64,000 nucleotides of DNA from CAXXOK01 sp035353615 (GTDB taxonomy: Bacteria > Bacillota > Clostridia > Christensenellales > Aristaeellaceae). This document shows positions 51,860-60,917 of the stretch, in pieces (position 1 is the stretch's first letter; each line of letters opens with the position of its first letter). The notes beneath the pieces are model-generated. The model did not search any database and was not told where the DNA came from. It worked only from the letters and a program-made list of their open reading frames with translations. Position numbers and translations under genes: made by a program. Location of the stretch: the NCBI GenBank assembly GCA_035353615.1, contig DAOPZY010000001.1, positions 124,001-188,000 of the forward strand, read 5' to 3'.

Positions 51860-51888
51860 TTGACAACATATCCAAACAATGCTATATT
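51860..51888 (+). promoter_or_regulatory. Strong promoter with a long leader
   Basis: -35 TTGACA (51860-51865), 17-nt spacer, extended -10 TGCTATATT (TATATT at 51883-51888). The first supported start codon is at 52175, so the leader is about 280 nt; it contains short inverted repeats (for example AACCTCC/GGGGGTT near 51967-51985) but no riboswitch that I can name. Confidence 0.65.
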
Positions 51889-52174
51889 ATTCCTGTCTCT
51901 TTGCACTGTATTACATTCCCTCCGACCAGAGAGAGTGCGAGATCACCAGTACAATCTGAGCAGGCGATGAACCTCCTCCGGGGGTTTGTGGGGCTGGGCC
52001 GCGCGAGCGGCAGTAGATGTATGCAAGCGCATCTGCGGGACAGTAGTATGTTTCGCAGGTGTGTTTTTTGAATCCATCCGGATAAGAACCATACTTTCGC
52101 GAATCACTCGCTGCAGTAAGTGCCATAGAGCGATCAAACGCAAAGCCGAAAGGCGAATACGGAGGATACGGGCT

Positions 52175-52900
52175 ATGACGAACACGAACGGTATGAAACA
52201 GGGATTAGCACACACACAGGTCCATGTATTGCTGGAAAACCGTATGAACAAACTATTGTACCAAGTTGCCATGCGCCGTAGCCGCAGCTGCTATAAACAG
52301 CGATACGGCCAAGATTTTTGGACCCGGTTTAGGGTCGGCAGCAATGACCGCCTTGCCGAGATTCTGCCCAAAGTGCCCGATATCGGGAAAAGCGTGTTTT
52401 CCTTCAACTATATCTTTGCGCCGTTTTACATCGCGTGGTATCAAACGCTGATCTCGCTTGGCAACACACCGGGCGAAGCGGACGAGAACCTGTGGATGAT
52501 GAACGAGCGCATGGCGCGCACTTTGCCCGCTTTTCTGCTGAAGATCGCCGGCCGGCTCTATCTGGGCAGCTTCAGCCGTAAGGCGGCTGGGCACGAAGCC
52601 CGCCAAAAGGCAGGCACACTGCACCCTTACGATTGGAAAATTACCTATCGCCCGATGGATGCGAACACCTATGAAATCGACATATTGGAATGCGCTTATG
52701 TAAAGCTGACAAACGACCTTGGCGCGCGTGGCATGTTGCCAGGGGTCTGCCGGATGGACTACCTGTTTTCCCATCTGATGGGCAACGGTTTCACCCGCAC
52801 CAAGACGCTTGCGGACGGCGATGACTGTTGCAATTGCCGTTATCAGCTGAAGGGCGCCTGCGAGTGGGCGCCCGAAAAAGGCTTTACCGACCGAAAATGA
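52175..52900 (+). CDS. L-2-amino-thiazoline-4-carboxylic acid hydrolase-like protein
   Basis: 241 residues. The C-terminal block CRMDYLFSHLMGNG, then FTRTKTLADGDDCCNCRYQL, is the hallmark of the ATC hydrolase family (cysteine synthesis from thiazoline carboxylate in Pseudomonas). Many members are of unknown activity, so the name shows family only. The start is the ATG at 52175 behind GGAGG (9 nt); the frame is open back to 51986, but that stretch is arginine/cysteine-rich and has no ribosome site. It is followed after 141 nt by a methyltransferase gene. Confidence 0.75.
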   Translation: MTNTNGMKQGLAHTQVHVLLENRMNKLLYQVAMRRSRSCYKQRYGQDFWTRFRVGSNDRLAEILPKVPDIGKSVFSFNYIFAPFYIAWYQTLISLGNTPGEADENLWMMNERMARTLPAFLLKIAGRLYLGSFSRKAAGHEARQKAGTLHPYDWKITYRPMDANTYEIDILECAYVKLTNDLGARGMLPGVCRMDYLFSHLMGNGFTRTKTLADGDDCCNCRYQLKGACEWAPEKGFTDRK

Positions 52901-53041
52901 CCCCATCGTTTCGGATCACCGCTAATAGGCGGCGAGGTATCTGTATTTTGCGCCAAATCCTTGTGTCCGCCACTGATTCCATCCGGTCAACCCCTCATCC
53001 GCATCGCGGCGATCGATCCCATTCACGGAAGGAGCTTCCCC

Positions 53042-53650
53042 ATGAACAAACGTAAGTACGAAGAACGTTCTGCCCGCAGCTACCAGAAAATTGCCGACCA
53101 CTATGACGATTCGCCAGAGGGCAGGTATACGCTTGAATTTAAGAACCTGTTGCTGAAATCTGTGCAAATCCCCGATGGAGGGCAGGTTCTTGATGTTGCG
53201 TGCGGAAATGGGCGGCTGCTTGAGATGCTGTCCCGAAAGTATCGCTTTTCCGGCTTTGGCGTGGATTTGTCCGGCAAAATGGTTGAGAACGCCGCGCGGT
53301 TAAACCCGGGCATGGTATTTCGGCAGGCGGGCTGTGACGCGCTTCCGTTTGAAAATGAGCGCTTTGATGTGCTGACCGTCTGCGCCGCCTACCATCATTT
53401 CCCCGATGTGGCCGCTTTCGCCAAGGAGGCTTTCCGAGTGCTCAAGTCGAACGGAAAGCTCTATATCGCGAAGGTATACTACACCCGTCTGTTACGGATA
53501 CTGTGCAACCCTTTATTCCGGTTTTCTCCGTCCGGCGACGTAAAGCTGTACGGGCCGGAGGAGATTCTTTGTGTCTTGGAAAACGCTGGGCTTAAACGTG
53601 AAAGAGAGCATTTTCAAGGGCATATTCAGATGATCTGCGTTCAGAAATAA
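53042..53650 (+). CDS. Class I SAM-dependent methyltransferase
   Basis: 202 residues. Motif I is VLDVACGNGRLLE, motif II/III region DALPFENERFDVLTV, followed by AYHHFPD and a late VLKSNGKLYIAK, as in the UbiE/Methyltransf_11 family. The substrate is not predictable; these enzymes act on small molecules or lipids. AAGGAG lies 7 nt before the ATG. It is probably transcribed with the preceding hydrolase-like gene. Confidence 0.85.
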   Translation: MNKRKYEERSARSYQKIADHYDDSPEGRYTLEFKNLLLKSVQIPDGGQVLDVACGNGRLLEMLSRKYRFSGFGVDLSGKMVENAARLNPGMVFRQAGCDALPFENERFDVLTVCAAYHHFPDVAAFAKEAFRVLKSNGKLYIAKVYYTRLLRILCNPLFRFSPSGDVKLYGPEEILCVLENAGLKREREHFQGHIQMICVQK

Positions 53651-53970
53651 CTTGCCATACAATCGCATTAGTACTGCAATCGGTTTGAACATCCTTAATG
53701 TCGCCGAAAGGCGATTCTTTTCTGTAACTTTTTAATCTTCCACCCGCATAGCGGATGGTTTTCCGTATCGCTTCGTTCAACTGCCTAAAGGCGAGAAAAA
53801 CAGCATGTCCATCTCGTTTGCGAGGTTGACGTACTGTTTGTATAAGGCGAAAATGCTGATGATTGATCGTTTTCGCAAATTGGGAAGTCGCCGGGTTGGC
53901 TTCAACCTTGCCGGCCTGGGCTTACTGATGCCTGGGAATAACCATGCAGACAGCATTCAGCCATCAAAGC

Positions 53971-54000
53971 TGAGGCAGGCGCATTTTTGCGCCTGCCTCA
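53971..54000. terminator. Hairpin between convergent genes
   Basis: Perfect 13-bp stem TGAGGCAGGCGCA/TGCGCCTGCCTCA with a TTTT loop, 47 nt beyond the stop of the leucine-rich repeat gene on the minus strand. No T-run on either side. The rest of the 397-nt gap 53651-54047 is AT-richer and has open frames but no ribosome sites. Confidence 0.5.
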
Positions 54001-54047
54001 ACTTAGCTGTTCATCCACAGCGGCTTGTTTATGTACGGTAGGGAAAT

Positions 54048-55280
54048 CTACTTCGTATTGCAGTAGGATATGTTCAGCCCTTCCAGCGGGCTAAAATCCT
54101 TGATCTTGTTATTCTTGCACTCGAAGAAACTTAACTTCTTCATATCTGCCACAATGGATATATCCTTGATTTTGTTGTTTTGAATGTCCAACAGTTGAAT
54201 GTTCTTGCTTGAAGCGAGAAAATCAATCGTGGTGAGCTTGTTGTCCACAAGGAACACATAACCCAGTTTTGAATGGTTTTCAAGAACATTGAAACTCTTT
54301 GGCGAAGTCTTGTTGCGATATACGCAGAATTCCCACAAGTCAGGCATATCTGCCACAACGGAAATATCCTTCAGCGAGGTGTCGCTGATGGTCAGGCATT
54401 CCATGGCGCTTTTCCCTTGTAGCCCTTGAATGCTGTTGAATTGCTTGACGTTAGTAATCTGGACATCCTTAAGCGCCTGACAGTCTGAAAAGTCATCCAT
54501 GTTTTTGATAGGGGTTCCGTCAGCGACAAAAGTACTCAAATCCGGATTGTGTTTGGCCCACGAATAATCGTCCATTGCACAGGACAGCAACTCAACCATT
54601 TTGAGATGATTGCAGCTTTCAAACAGGTTCAATTTTTTCAAGTCCAGCCCAAACAGCGAGATCTTTTCAATCTGGCTCATGTTAACCGCTTTTTGCAGGT
54701 CAGCCCCGCCCCATTGCAAATCAATTGCATATTGAGAAAAGAGACCCAGCGCGCGCAGATGAGGCACTGTTTCCAAGCCGGCTATGCTGGTAATCGTCTG
54801 CACTGAAACATCGAGCACTTCAAGATTTGGAAAATCTTTCAGAAATGAAAGATCATCGATCGCCTGCTGGGACAGGTATACGCTTAATCCCTTCACGTTC
54901 TGCTTATTGGGTATCGACTGCCAGTCAATCTGCACCAATCCGACGTTAAACCCGATATTCAGATATTCCATATCCGGGAAAGCGCTTAGCCATGCTAAAT
55001 CCAGTTTTCCGGAAAATGGAGCCTCATAATCATCATATACTGCAATCAGGTTTTTCTTTTCCGAAGCCGGAGCAGAAACAGCGTCCGTCTGTTTATACTG
55101 TGCCGCCATGCCCTCGAAATTCTGTTCTTCTCCAAACAGCAAATCATCCGCATAGGATGTGTAGCATATTAAACCTTTTGGAGCGGAAGTATATTTTTCC
55201 CCCAATGCGTTTGTCATGCCAAGCGTAAACAACATGACGAACAACACGATGAAGCATGGGATCCGATTGTTCTTTTTCAT
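54048..55280 (-). CDS. Secreted leucine-rich repeat protein
   Basis: 410 residues. A signal peptide (about 1-26, ending ALG) is followed by about ten irregular leucine-rich repeats of the internalin/SDS22 style (LEVLDVSVQTITSIAGLE, IQLLDIQNNKIKDIS, KLSFFECKNNKIKDFS) from residue 100 on. Such repeats bind proteins. The ribosome site AAAGGA is rather far (14 nt) from the chosen ATG; the signal peptide supports this start over the longer frame. Base composition is clearly more AT-rich than in the housekeeping parts of the window. Confidence 0.78.
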   Translation of the reverse strand: MKKNNRIPCFIVLFVMLFTLGMTNALGEKYTSAPKGLICYTSYADDLLFGEEQNFEGMAAQYKQTDAVSAPASEKKNLIAVYDDYEAPFSGKLDLAWLSAFPDMEYLNIGFNVGLVQIDWQSIPNKQNVKGLSVYLSQQAIDDLSFLKDFPNLEVLDVSVQTITSIAGLETVPHLRALGLFSQYAIDLQWGGADLQKAVNMSQIEKISLFGLDLKKLNLFESCNHLKMVELLSCAMDDYSWAKHNPDLSTFVADGTPIKNMDDFSDCQALKDVQITNVKQFNSIQGLQGKSAMECLTISDTSLKDISVVADMPDLWEFCVYRNKTSPKSFNVLENHSKLGYVFLVDNKLTTIDFLASSKNIQLLDIQNNKIKDISIVADMKKLSFFECKNNKIKDFSPLEGLNISYCNTK

Positions 55281-55685
55281 AGGTTTTAAGCATGTCCTTT
55301 CTTCCCATAAAACTTGATGCGCGCTGTATGCCATATCGGCAATCACCCATCCGCTATACGGGTTACCTTCACCTGACAAGGATATCGTTTAAGCGTACGT
55401 TTTTACCTTTGATCCCGCTATTTTTTACCAAACGTTGGTTGAAATCCCGCCGTGTCAAGCGCAGTTCCTGGTAATGGAACGGCGTAGGCAGTCCATGCCT
55501 TTGAGCCGCCGGTTATCCGTACCCGCCCTCCGGCGTGCGGCGCATCCCGCAGCAAACGGATCGATCAACCGTTCCGAGTCCTGTATGCACTGGATCATAA
55601 CCTCCACCATTTTTAATAACATCAACCATGAATCGCAAGATTAAAACCAATCTACCTGAAAACCAATCCTTACTATTTATATTAT

Positions 55686-55713
55686 AGTATAGTGTATATG
55701 AATTATTTGTCAA
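55686..55713 (-). promoter_or_regulatory. Possible promoter of the leucine-rich repeat gene
   Basis: Minus-strand -35 TTGACA (55708-55713), 16-nt spacer, -10 TATACT (55686-55691), in a very AT-rich stretch (55655-55705). It implies a leader of about 400 nt with no recognised element; the 609-nt gap 55281-55889 holds nothing else that I can name. Confidence 0.45.
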
Positions 55714-55889
55714 TACCCGTACGTGTTGGTAATATGAACTTTAAATTCCGGAATCCACATCCACTTTCCATCAGGCTCAGTGAACCGCGCAATGAACTTG
55801 CCACATCCTGTCATCAATGGTATATTGTAACAGGCCGATGTAAATTTTTACCCTTTAAAATAGCCCTGATTAACGAAGGAGGAAAGCCC

Positions 55890-56324
55890 GTGAATACCAT
55901 TCCCCCCAATCAAAAGAGTAACTTCGTTGTCAGTTCCGTGAATATGAGAACCCCTGACCTATTGCATGCAAGCCAATGTACCTGCCCGCAGGGTCGGGAA
56001 TTTATGCTTTTCGAAAACGCATACGCCTCGATAGCACAATTGGAAGCAACCATTGTGGATGACCGCGATATCGATTGCGCCGAATTCCGCGATGCGTTCG
56101 GCCATCCAGTGTTACGCGTTATTGAGGACGTTCCCTGTTTCGACGCGAGCGATTATGCCTACGACCGATTCCATTTCGTCTATTTCATCGTTGGCCGCAC
56201 GCTTGCCGCTGTTAGCTTCTCAAAAGGCTCCCGCGGTATTTCCGACCTGATGGTTTTCTCAGAAATTACCGCTGTCAGCCCCTTGTACGAAGGCAAACTG
56301 CAAGCCCTTGGCTACGTCCAATAA
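55890..56324 (+). CDS. Orphan small soluble protein
   Basis: 144 residues, from a GTG preceded by GGAGG at 7 nt. No signal peptide or membrane segment. It has a CTCPQGREFMLFENAY block (two Cys) and alternating hydrophobic strands later (FHFVYFIVGRTLAAVSFSK). No family was recognised. The frame is open 66 codons further upstream, but that part is AT-rich and has no ribosome site. It stands alone between the leucine-rich repeat gene and rqcH. Confidence 0.6.
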   Translation: MNTIPPNQKSNFVVSSVNMRTPDLLHASQCTCPQGREFMLFENAYASIAQLEATIVDDRDIDCAEFRDAFGHPVLRVIEDVPCFDASDYAYDRFHFVYFIVGRTLAAVSFSKGSRGISDLMVFSEITAVSPLYEGKLQALGYVQ

Positions 56325-56536
56325 TTGTACTTACTCCGATAAGCGTTCAATCAAGCTCGAACACAACGTTGCGTCTGTTCACTTCGTTTCGCATGGAATT
56401 TGCATAAGAGGGGTCCGTTTGCCATAGGCGCGTGCCAATTTCCATCCTTATTAAGCTTTCCGGATCATCCGTGTTTGAGCCAAAAGAAATCATCGTCCGT
56501 GCGCTAGTTCTGTTACAACCCCGGCGCGGATAGCGT

Positions 56537-56565
56537 TTGCATGCCAACCCGGTTTGTGCTATGAT
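56537..56565 (+). promoter_or_regulatory. Promoter of rqcH
   Basis: -35 TTGCAT (56537-56542), 17-nt spacer, extended -10 TGCTATGAT (TATGAT at 56560-56565). The rqcH start is 90 nt downstream. The 330-nt gap 56325-56654 also carries a short antisense frame that I do not call. Confidence 0.6.
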
Positions 56566-56654
56566 CAGTTCACTTGGGGGTTGGGCATGATGCTTCGCGC
56601 AGCGCGGCCCAACGAACGCGATTCTCCCCGGGCACAGAAAGCGAGGCGGCGGCC

Positions 56655-58406
56655 ATGCCAATGGACGGATTTACCCTTTCCTTTTTAACAAAGGAATTGC
56701 GGGATCAGCTGGTCGGGGGGCGCATTGAGCGCGTTAACCAGCCGGAAAGGGACTCCATCCTTTTGCTGATCCGCAGCCAGGGCGGCAACCATAAGCTGCT
56801 CTTATCCGCAAACGCCAACCAGCCTCGGGCGCAGCTCACCGCCCAAACCTATGAAAACCCCGCCGAGCCTCCGATGTTTTGCATGCTTTTACGCAAGCAC
56901 CTGCAAGGCGCGCGCCTGAACTCGCTTTGCCAGCCAAACGGGGATCGGGTGTTGCGCCTGACGCTGGACTGTATCGGCGAACTGGGCGATCCGGTGCAAA
57001 AAACGCTGGTTTTGGAAATGATGGGGCGTTACAGCAACCTGACCCTCATTGACGAAAACAACACGGTTATCGACAGCATCCACCATGTGAACAGTGAAAT
57101 GAGCCGCGTGCGCATCCTGCTGCCCGGCGTGCGTTTTGAAATGCCCCCGGCGCAGGATAAACTCATCCCCGGGGCCATGACCGCGCAAGCCCTCGCCGCG
57201 CGACTGGCTGTTTTGACCTGCCCGCTGGATAAAGGGCTGATCGAGTGCGTGGCCGGCATGGCGGGCATCTGCGCGCGGGAAGCCTGCGCGCAGATCGGGG
57301 CGGACCGCTCTGCGCCCTGTAATACGCTGGATACGGGTCTGATGGCTCAGGCGCTGCTCCGCTATTTCGATGGCCTTGAGGCCCGCTTCGCCCCTGTATT
57401 GCTCACCGATGAAGCCGGGCTTGCGCTTGATTTTTTTCCGTTTCCGTACCTCACGTATGACCCGGCCCTCCAAAAGCGTTATCCCACCCTCAGCGAAACG
57501 ATGGACGCGTTTTATTTGGGGCGCGATTTGCATATCCGCATGCAGCAACGCAGCGCGGGGTTGCTCAAGCACATCAAAACCAACATCGCGCGTCTGGAAA
57601 AGAAAAAGGCCATGATGCTGGAAACGCTCCGGGAAAGCGAAAAAGCGGAACAGAACCGCATTTACGGCGAGCTGCTGACCGCCAACCTTTACCGGATTCC
57701 CAAGGGAGCAACCTCCGTCGAGGTTATCAACTATTATGACGAGGCGCTGGCGCCGGTAAACATTGAGCTTTCCACACAGCTTTCGCCCGCGAAAAACGCG
57801 CAGGCCTACTACAAAAAGTACCGGAAGGCCAAAGGCGCGGAACAGTATGCCCGCGAGCAACTCGCCACTCTGGAAAGCGAGCTGGAATTGCTGGAAAACG
57901 CGATGGAGGATTTGGACAAGTGCTCCACCTCGGTAGATTTGGCGGAAATCCGGTATTTATTGGTCGAAAACGGCTTTCTGCGACCGGACCCGACCACGCG
58001 CAAGCATAAAAAACTTCAGGAGGGTAAGCCTTACCGTTTTGTGGCAAAGGATGGCACGGAAATTCTGGTGGGGAAAAACCCCATCCAGAATGATCGTCTC
58101 ACCCTGCATGCCCGAGGCAATGAAACCTGGCTGCATGTGCAGGGCATTCCCGGCTCCCACGTGATTGTGCGCACCGAGCAGGAGCCGACCCCCGATACGC
58201 TGCTGTACGGCGCCAAGCTCGCCGCCTATTACAGCAAGGGGCGCAACCACCCAAGCCAGCCGGTGGATTATACGCGCCGCAAGTATGTGAAGAAGGCAGC
58301 GGGTTCTCCCCCCGGGTTTGTTACCTACACCAATTCCCAAACCATCCTTGTGGGGCTAACCCCGGAAGAACTGGTTGCCATCAGCCACAGCGCAGCCGAA
58401 TGCTAA
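56655..58406 (+). CDS. rqcH: Rqc2/RqcH homologue (NFACT family, alanine tailing)
   Basis: 583 residues with the NFACT-N domain (1-190), coiled-coil region (about 290-440) and NFACT-R domain (from 455; GNETWLHVQGIPGSHVIV). RqcH binds obstructed 50S subunits and recruits Ala-tRNA to add an alanine degron to stalled chains. The DR pair needed for tailing in Bacillus subtilis RqcH is present at D97-R98 (NGDRVLRL). The start MPMDGFT is chosen (GAGG at 8 nt); the frame extends 27 codons upstream without family similarity. It lies 16 nt before a GNAT gene. Confidence 0.93.
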   Translation: MPMDGFTLSFLTKELRDQLVGGRIERVNQPERDSILLLIRSQGGNHKLLLSANANQPRAQLTAQTYENPAEPPMFCMLLRKHLQGARLNSLCQPNGDRVLRLTLDCIGELGDPVQKTLVLEMMGRYSNLTLIDENNTVIDSIHHVNSEMSRVRILLPGVRFEMPPAQDKLIPGAMTAQALAARLAVLTCPLDKGLIECVAGMAGICAREACAQIGADRSAPCNTLDTGLMAQALLRYFDGLEARFAPVLLTDEAGLALDFFPFPYLTYDPALQKRYPTLSETMDAFYLGRDLHIRMQQRSAGLLKHIKTNIARLEKKKAMMLETLRESEKAEQNRIYGELLTANLYRIPKGATSVEVINYYDEALAPVNIELSTQLSPAKNAQAYYKKYRKAKGAEQYAREQLATLESELELLENAMEDLDKCSTSVDLAEIRYLLVENGFLRPDPTTRKHKKLQEGKPYRFVAKDGTEILVGKNPIQNDRLTLHARGNETWLHVQGIPGSHVIVRTEQEPTPDTLLYGAKLAAYYSKGRNHPSQPVDYTRRKYVKKAAGSPPGFVTYTNSQTILVGLTPEELVAISHSAAEC

Positions 58407-58422
58407 AGGAGGAACCAATCCC

Positions 58423-58977
58423 ATGGGCATGAATATCCGAATCGCGACCGAAGCGGACGCAACGTTCGTCCACGATGTATACGGGTACTATGTCGCCAAC
58501 AGCAACGCGACCTTTTCCGCGGAAAACCCGGATGTGGAAAGTTACCGGCTCAAAATTCTGCACACGCTGGAAACCTATCCGTTTTTCATCTGCGAGGTGG
58601 ACGGGGTTCCCGTTGGTTTTGCTTATGGCGCGCAAATTCGCCCGCACGAGGCCTACCGCTGGGATGTGGAGGCCACCATCTACCTCAAGCCAGACGCTCC
58701 CCGCCGCACCGGGCTTGGTTCAGCCTTGTATACAAAGCTTTTGGACGCGCTTCAGGCGCAGGGTTTCAAAACCGTATACGGTGTGATTACCGACCAGAAT
58801 ACGCCCAGCCTCGCCCTGCACCGTGCCCTTGGCTTTGCCGAAGCCGGCCGTTTTGCCAATATGGGTTATAAACACGGTCAGTGGCTTGGCGTCGTGTGGA
58901 TGCAGAAAAATCTCGGCAGCTTTGACGGCGTGCCGGAGGAGCCGATCCCATACCGACTCTGGCGGCAAAACCACTGA
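58423..58977 (+). CDS. GNAT N-acetyltransferase, phosphinothricin acetyltransferase-like
   Basis: 184 residues. The acetyl-CoA-binding block RRTGLGSALYTKLLDALQ, the middle GFAYGAQIRPHEAYRWDVEA and the late NTPSLALHRALGFAEAGRF match the Pat/YwnH subgroup, which acetylates small amines such as phosphinothricin or methionine sulfoximine. AGGAGG precedes the ATG at 58423; a second ATG at 58429 is also possible. Co-transcribed with rqcH. Confidence 0.88.
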   Translation: MGMNIRIATEADATFVHDVYGYYVANSNATFSAENPDVESYRLKILHTLETYPFFICEVDGVPVGFAYGAQIRPHEAYRWDVEATIYLKPDAPRRTGLGSALYTKLLDALQAQGFKTVYGVITDQNTPSLALHRALGFAEAGRFANMGYKHGQWLGVVWMQKNLGSFDGVPEEPIPYRLWRQNH

Positions 58978-59092
58978 GCGCCCGAAAAGCATATCGGCAG
59001 CTCACATGGTAACCCTTGGGGCTGTCCATGAAGCGACGTTTCCGCACGGAACGCACTCGCTCTTAAACTTCATCCAACCTACGCGTTGGTTT

Positions 59093-59132
59093 AAACGGAC
59101 GGCTTGCCCTTCACCGGGCAAGCCGTCCGTTT
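59093..59132 (+). terminator. Strong hairpin at the end of the rqcH-GNAT operon
   Basis: Perfect 17-bp stem AAACGGACGGCTTGCCC/GGGCAAGCCGTCCGTTT with a 6-nt loop. Only three T at its end, so termination is likely but not certain. Confidence 0.6.
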
Positions 59133-59199
59133 CCGCTACGCTCTGCCAGCGCGCTATCCTCCCGCAATCTGCCTCAGCTCGCCGTGACCTTGTTTTCCA

Positions 59200-59228
59200 T
59201 TGTCAAACAAAAATGCCTTTGTTATAAT
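59200..59228 (+). promoter_or_regulatory. Promoter of the two-component/pseudo-ABC operon
   Basis: -35 TTGTCA (59200-59205), 17-nt spacer, -10 TATAAT (59223-59228). The response regulator start is 55 nt downstream. Confidence 0.7.
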
Positions 59229-59283
59229 GAAAAAAACAAGACGGCAACAGGCACACTGCGCGACGACTGCAAGGGGTATGCCC

Positions 59284-60891
59284 ATGAAAGTGTTGATTGT
59301 GGATGACGAGGCCAAGGTATGCAACCTCGTCCGTAAACTTGTGGATTGGGAAGGTTTGGGGTTGGAGCTGGCCGGCATCCTGCATGACGGCGCGGAGGCG
59401 CTGACGTTTATCCGCGAGCATCAGCCGGATATCGTCATTACCGATATCCGCATGCCCGGCTGCAATGGCATTGACATGATCAGCCAGATACGGCAAATGA
59501 ACCTGAAAACGCATTTTATCATCATCAGCGGCTACCGGCAGTTTGAATACGCAACCCACGCCATCAAGTACGGCGTGGAGGATTATCTGCTCAAGCCCCT
59601 GAAACAAAAGGATATCGACCGGGTTTTGCATAAAATCATACAGGAGAACGCCATTCACGAGGCGGACAGGGCCGAGAAAGCGACCCTGATGGAAAGCGTC
59701 GGGATGGAGCGCGGCCGCTTGCGGGAGCGCTTCCTCAACGATTTGCTGGATGGTCAAATTGTGCCGGCGGAGCTTTCGCCCGCGATGATTGCCGAGCGGT
59801 ACGGCTGTTCGTTTACAGAAGGCGCTTTGCTTTTGGTGGTGGTGCAAAACCTTTCCCTGTTCCGGCCGGAAGAACAGGCGGGGCTGGCGCTGATGAACGG
59901 CAAAATCAAAACCATTGTTGAAAACGAGCTGGGCAGCGCCTTTACGCAAATGGTCGCTGCGGTGCAGAACGACCGCGTTGCCTGTGTGGTGTGCGCGACT
60001 CCGGAGCAGCTGGCCGGCCTGCACAAGGCGCTTCGCCGCGTTGGCGCGGGCATACAGGGGCTAAGCGATATTTTCGAATCGCCGCATTTTATGGTGGCGG
60101 CCAGTTTGCCCGCCAACTCGGTTCAGGACCTTCCGCGCTGTGTGGATCAGCTTGACCGCGTGCTGGCGCAGCGTCTGCTGTTGCCTATGAACCCAACCGT
60201 GCAGTACGCGCCCGATTTTGAGCCGATCTTTACCCTGAATGATCTGATTGGCTTTAAAACGCGTAACGATCTGCGCCTGGCGGTGTCCGCGCTGGATGAC
60301 GCGCAGCTGGCGCAGGTGATTCGCGGTGTGCAGGCCGTGTTGCTGGCAGAGCCTCGACGTACGGGTTGGGATGCCCGGGCCGCCTATTTCGAGCTGATTC
60401 GCCTGTTTTTGGCCTCGACGCTGGATTGCGGCATGAAAGCGCCGGAGAGCCTTGAGGCGGAGCTGGCGCAGAGCTACCAGACCGCCGCCTCCGTGCCGGA
60501 GCTGTTTGACCGCCTCACGGAGCGCCTGACCAACGCCATGGCGGATTGGCAGGTCGGCAAAAGCGCGGAAGAATCCCGCCCCATCCGCATGGCGCGCAAG
60601 TATATCCACCAGCACTACGCGGAAGCCCTCACCCTTCAGATGCTCAGCGATCTGGTCGCGCTGAATGCCACCTACTTTTCCAGCGCTTTCAAGCGGGAAA
60701 CCGGACAAACCTTTTTGGATTATGTCACGCAGGTACGGGTGGATGCCGCCAAGGAGATGCTGGCGGATACGGAACTGGGCATCGGCGACATTGCCGAGCG
60801 CGTAGGGTATCAGGATATCAAGTATTTTTATAAACGTTTCAAGAAATTCGCCGGGCTTGGGCCTAAAGAGTACCGAAAACTGTACGGTTGA
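59284..60891 (+). CDS. AraC-type response regulator (YesN class)
   Basis: 535 residues. A receiver domain (1-115) has D7, D8, the phosphoacceptor D54 (VITDIRMPG) and K104 (YLLKPLK). A long middle region (about 130-420) resembles that of YesN-type regulators. The C-terminal AraC double helix-turn-helix (about 435-535; IGDIAERVGYQDIKYFYKRF) binds DNA. The start ATG at 59284 has AAGGGG at 7 nt; the ATG 6 nt earlier is too close to it. It is the first gene of a three-gene operon with a kinase and a degenerate ABC protein; its targets are not evident. Confidence 0.9.
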   Translation: MKVLIVDDEAKVCNLVRKLVDWEGLGLELAGILHDGAEALTFIREHQPDIVITDIRMPGCNGIDMISQIRQMNLKTHFIIISGYRQFEYATHAIKYGVEDYLLKPLKQKDIDRVLHKIIQENAIHEADRAEKATLMESVGMERGRLRERFLNDLLDGQIVPAELSPAMIAERYGCSFTEGALLLVVVQNLSLFRPEEQAGLALMNGKIKTIVENELGSAFTQMVAAVQNDRVACVVCATPEQLAGLHKALRRVGAGIQGLSDIFESPHFMVAASLPANSVQDLPRCVDQLDRVLAQRLLLPMNPTVQYAPDFEPIFTLNDLIGFKTRNDLRLAVSALDDAQLAQVIRGVQAVLLAEPRRTGWDARAAYFELIRLFLASTLDCGMKAPESLEAELAQSYQTAASVPELFDRLTERLTNAMADWQVGKSAEESRPIRMARKYIHQHYAEALTLQMLSDLVALNATYFSSAFKRETGQTFLDYVTQVRVDAAKEMLADTELGIGDIAERVGYQDIKYFYKRFKKFAGLGPKEYRKLYG

Positions 60892-60917
60892 TATCCGACG
60901 GAAGGGGCGTGGAGCGC

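Noticed and set aside
53592..53780. Short minus-strand frame beginning MNEAIRKTIRY
   Set aside because: It has no ribosome site and overlaps the methyltransferase end. It could be a remnant but is too short to support.
56347..56661. Minus-strand frame upstream of rqcH
   Set aside because: It overlaps the rqcH promoter and start, has no ribosome site, and its only protein-like part is 48 residues.
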